DNA of 33,341 bases, from the NCBI GenBank assembly GCA_934466455.1, contig CAKSLF010000017.1, forward strand, positions 1-33,341, in the 5' to 3' direction. The position numbers and the translations under genes were made by a program. The first letter of the stretch is position 1, and every line of letters begins with the position of its first letter. This stretch comes from an uncultured Oscillospiraceae bacterium. GTDB lineage: Bacteria; Bacillota; Clostridia; Oscillospirales; Ruminococcaceae. Of this stretch, positions 31,728 to 33,341 are shown in pieces. Under the pieces are notes generated by a model. The model was not told the origin of the DNA, did not search any database, and was given only the letters and a program-made list of their open reading frames with translations.

Positions 31728-32462
31728 TCAAGCGAGGAAAAAGCCCGGAAGCTCGTTAAAATCGCTTATTCCGGTTTGGTGCGCTTTGTCACGCAGCAGG
31801 GAATAAACCTCGGCGTTTGTAGCTTGAATATAGGGCGCAAGGAAAAGCTCGCCGATTCCGCAGGTAAGCGCAGCAAGCAAATGCCATCCAATAAAGGTGA
31901 TTCCAAGCCAAAAAATATTGAATTTTTCACCCATTGTCATCTGCTTTGAAATCTCAAACGCACGCTTTGAATCAATTCCGGGATTTTCCGCAAGTATGTA
32001 GGGAATTGCAAAATATTCAAAGGACTTTATAATTCCGGGAATTACAAAAAGCAGCGACCAAAGGAAGATTTTAAGGCTCATAAGGAACATTATTTTTACG
32101 ACATTAAGATAATTTCCGCAGCCGAAGGACCAAAAAACCCGTCCGACCTCGGGATTGCTGCCGCGGTGCTCCATAAAGTAGCGGTTTTGACCGACGAGAA
32201 GGGGACCGCTTATAAAAACAGAAAAAGCAAGCGAAGCCGCAAAAATAATAAGGGCAATAACGGCTGCGGCATAAAGAACCGCAGGGTCAATCGAGGCGGC
32301 ACTGTCCTTAACGGAAGAACCGCTTGCGGCACTGCTTCCGCCGGAAAAGCAGCCGGCTGCAAATGCGATAATAAGAGTTACGAGGAATGCACGCCAATAA
32401 CCAAAGGAGCGCAGAGCGTTTTTTGCGCACTCCTTAACCTGAGCGGTAGTCCATGTATACAT
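31728..32462 (-). CDS. DUF975 family membrane protein
   Basis: A 244-residue protein from the ATG at 32462 (GGAGG seven bases upstream); the frame stays open upstream through the two tRNA genes, which is accidental. The N-terminal segment TTAQVKECAKNALRSFGYWRA and SGPLLVGQNRYFMEHR, FWSFGCGNYLNVVKIMFL, LLFVIPGIIKSFEYFAIPYILAENP fit DUF975, integral membrane proteins of unknown role in Firmicutes. Five or six helices. A Gly/Ser/Ala-rich outer loop (about 38-55) follows the first helix. Likely -10 TATAAT at 32484-32489, weak -35. Confidence 0.88.
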   Translation of the reverse strand: MYTWTTAQVKECAKNALRSFGYWRAFLVTLIIAFAAGCFSGGSSAASGSSVKDSAASIDPAVLYAAAVIALIIFAASLAFSVFISGPLLVGQNRYFMEHRGSNPEVGRVFWSFGCGNYLNVVKIMFLMSLKIFLWSLLFVIPGIIKSFEYFAIPYILAENPGIDSKRAFEISKQMTMGEKFNIFWLGITFIGWHLLAALTCGIGELFLAPYIQATNAEVYSLLRDKAHQTGISDFNELPGFFLA

Positions 32463-32546
32463 AAAAACACCTCCGTTTGTTTCATTATACAACATCTTTC
32501 TGTAAAAATAAAGCATTTTATAAATTTTTCGAAAGTTTAATAAAAC

Positions 32547-32578
32547 AAAAAGAGCTTCGATAAAATCGAAGCTCTTTT
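32547..32578 (-). terminator. Terminator of the tRNA pair
   Basis: Minus strand: AAAAGAGCTTCGA / TCGAAGCTCTTTT stem (13 bp), five-base loop, followed by a T. It starts four bases after the tRNA-Glu CCA and precedes the DUF975 promoter region. Confidence 0.88.
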
Positions 32579-32582
32579 GCTG

Positions 32583-32657
32583 TGGTGACCCGAGCGAGAA
32601 TCGAACTCGCGTTACAGCCGTGAAAGGGCCGTGTCTTAACCTCTTGACCATCGGGCC
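32583..32657 (-). tRNA. tRNA-Glu (UUC)
   Basis: A 75-base tRNA with CCA encoded. Acceptor stem GGCCCGA / TCGGGTC with A73; anticodon stem CGGCC / GGCTG around loop CTTTCAC, giving anticodon TTC; T-arm CGAGTTCGATTCTCG. The 5' end abuts the CCA of the upstream tRNA-Met without spacer. Confidence 0.95.
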
Positions 32658-32734
32658 TGGTAGCGGCAACTGGATTCGAACCGGTGACACTGCGGGTATG
32701 AACCGCATGCTCTAGCCAACTGAGCTATGCCGCC
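32658..32734 (-). tRNA. tRNA-Met (CAU), elongator
   Basis: A 77-base tRNA with CCA encoded. Acceptor GGCGGCA / TGCCGCT with A73; D-arm TAGCTCAGTTGGCTAGAGCA; anticodon stem TGCGG / CCGCA around TTCATAC; T-arm CCGGTTCGAATCCAG(T). It lacks the unpaired first base and three G-C pairs of initiator tRNA and closely resembles Bacillus elongator tRNA-Met. A tRNA-Ile with lysidine cannot be fully excluded. It is a possible substrate of the TmcAL encoded at 1.8-3.0 kb. Confidence 0.92.
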
Positions 32735-32764
32735 AAATCATCTTGCCATCATAAGGCGAAAACT

Positions 32765-32794
32765 ATTATATTATATTCGGACGGCTTTTGTCAA
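32765..32794 (-). promoter_or_regulatory. tRNA operon promoter
   Basis: Minus strand TTGACA (32789-32794), 18-base spacer, TATAAT (32765-32770), about 25-30 bases before tRNA-Met. Confidence 0.8.
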
Positions 32795-32988
32795 TAGCTT
32801 TTTGAAATATTTTTCGTCAAAAAGCACATTTTATTCACATTTGCTGCCGCTACCGGGATTAAGCGCATCATAATATGTAATAATATATACGATTGCAAAG
32901 CGTAGCTTTGCCTTCCGCAAAAATAAAAATGTATTAAACTAAAAAACCTTGCCGGGCGTATTTATATATAGTATATTACATAAAATAT
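32795..32988. other. Non-coding stretch between tRNA promoter and small gene
   Basis: AT-rich DNA without a credible gene. It holds a perfect small stem GCAAAGC-GTA-GCTTTGC (32895-32911) without T run, and a lone TTATTCACA (32831-32839). Confidence 0.5.
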
Positions 32989-33017
32989 TTGCGTTTTTTT
33001 GCGGTTTGTGTTATAGT
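32989..33017 (+). promoter_or_regulatory. Promoter of the 48-aa gene
   Basis: TTGCGT (32989-32994), 17-base spacer, TATAGT (33012-33017), about 30 bases before the TTG start. Confidence 0.55.
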
Positions 33018-33047
33018 AAATAAAACCGCAAAAAAGGGGGAACCGGC

Positions 33048-33194
33048 TTGAAGAAAAAACAGCTTACAGAAGAAGAAAAGCAGGCTCGCAGGGAAAATAT
33101 CCAAGGATGGATTTTCATGTTGCTTTTCCTTGTCGCTTTTATCGTTGCGTTTGCCGTTTATGGAATGCAATCCTCGCTTTTTGGCGGAGGCTGA
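33048..33194 (+). CDS. 48-aa single-span membrane protein
   Basis: A 48-residue protein starting at TTG 33048, with GGGGG seven bases upstream. A charged N-terminus (KKKQLTEEEKQARREN) is followed by one membrane helix (about 21-39, WIFMLLFLVAFIVAFAVY) and a short GMQSSLFGGG tail, so the N-terminus should lie inside. Unrecognised; such small proteins may be subunits or regulators of larger membrane complexes. It sits just upstream of an rRNA-type promoter. Confidence 0.7.
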   Translation: MKKKQLTEEEKQARRENIQGWIFMLLFLVAFIVAFAVYGMQSSLFGGG

Positions 33195-33244
33195 CGCTTT
33201 GTTAATACTTTCGTAAAAAAGTGAAATAAATTTTGAAAAAACTA

Positions 33245-33273
33245 TTGACAAAGGCGAATGGATTTGATATAAT
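33245..33273 (+). promoter_or_regulatory. Strong rRNA-type promoter
   Basis: Perfect TTGACA (33245-33250), 17-base spacer, perfect TATAAT (33268-33273), after an AT-rich upstream stretch. Downstream comes a stem CTGTCACC-GAGA-GGTGGCAG (33281-33300) and ACCTTGAAAATTGAACAACA (33310-33329), a sequence type common in Firmicutes leaders just before 16S rRNA. A 16S gene probably begins right of the window. Confidence 0.78.
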
Positions 33274-33341
33274 GACAAAGCTGTCACCGAGAGGTGGCAG
33301 GAGATAGGACCTTGAAAATTGAACAACATTCGAGAAGAACA

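Noticed and set aside
32463..32708. N-terminal extension of the DUF975 gene
   Set aside because: The open frame passes through both tRNA genes and a terminator; the ATG at 32462 has a proper ribosome site.
32831..32839. TTATTCACA, fits TTWTNCACA
   Set aside because: Isolated in an AT-rich gap 17 kb from dnaA; such a match is expected by chance.
1..33341. CRISPR arrays, insertion sequences, integrases, toxin-antitoxin or restriction genes
   Set aside because: I looked for regular repeats, terminal inverted repeats with transposase frames and known defence motifs and found none.

Overview
The window is a replication-origin region of a Gram-positive, low-to-mid GC chromosome. The order gyrA / gyrB / remB-like / recF / S4 protein / dnaN / dnaA // rpmH / rnpA / yidD / yidC / khpB / mnmE / mnmG / rsmG / noc / soj / parB is the classical Firmicutes origin block. 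Protein style (GyrA with the clostridial DPPAAYRYTES segment, YidC without lipobox, DUF2975 + small XRE pair, DUF975 protein, serS behind parB) suggests a Clostridia member, most likely Oscillospiraceae/Ruminococcaceae-like. This is inference; no 16S sequence is inside the window.

Layout. 1-1.8 kb: a ricin-like plus M23 peptidase gene on the minus strand with a long structured leader, overlapping the end of an unknown plus-strand frame. 1.8-5.2 kb: plus-strand tmcAL, a Cys-rich small protein, a putative papain-like protein and tgt. 5.2-5.56 kb: terminators. 5.56-15.6 kb: minus-strand replication block gyrA-(YcxB-like)-gyrB-remB-recF-S4-(64 aa)-dnaN-dnaA. The dnaN-dnaA gap (14.0-14.27 kb) carries an oriC-like arrangement: AT-rich stretch, TAG/CAG trinucleotides, GC-rich spacer and DnaA-box-like sites. 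15.8-23.1 kb: plus-strand rpmH to rsmG. 23.2-25.7 kb: an accessory insertion in the rsmG-noc block: a 54-aa Cys protein (plus) and a five-gene minus-strand set ending with DUF2975 and its XRE regulator behind a double palindromic operator. 25.9-31.6 kb: noc, soj, parB, serS, guaB, with three parS-like sites. 31.7-32.7 kb: DUF975 membrane protein and two tRNAs (Glu, Met) on the minus strand. 33.0-33.3 kb: a 48-aa membrane protein and a strong rRNA-type promoter running off the right end.

How it fits together. DnaA would open the origin near 14.0-14.2 kb; DnaN, RecF and gyrase act at the forks; RnpA, YidD/YidC and KhpB serve tRNA processing, membrane insertion and RNA binding; MnmE/MnmG, RsmG, Tgt and TmcAL modify tRNA or rRNA; Soj/ParB/Noc act through the parS-like sites to segregate the origin and position division. 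Most genes point away from the origin. Exceptions, transcribed against the fork, are the tmcAL-tgt block, the 23.5-25.6 kb set, the DUF975 gene and the tRNAs.

No CRISPR array, insertion sequence, prophage or classic defence system was found. The most interesting signals are the origin with non-consensus DnaA boxes, asymmetric parS sites that look like parS/Noc-site hybrids, a strongly over-represented 9-mer TTGAGCACG, and several small unassigned genes with unusual control regions.
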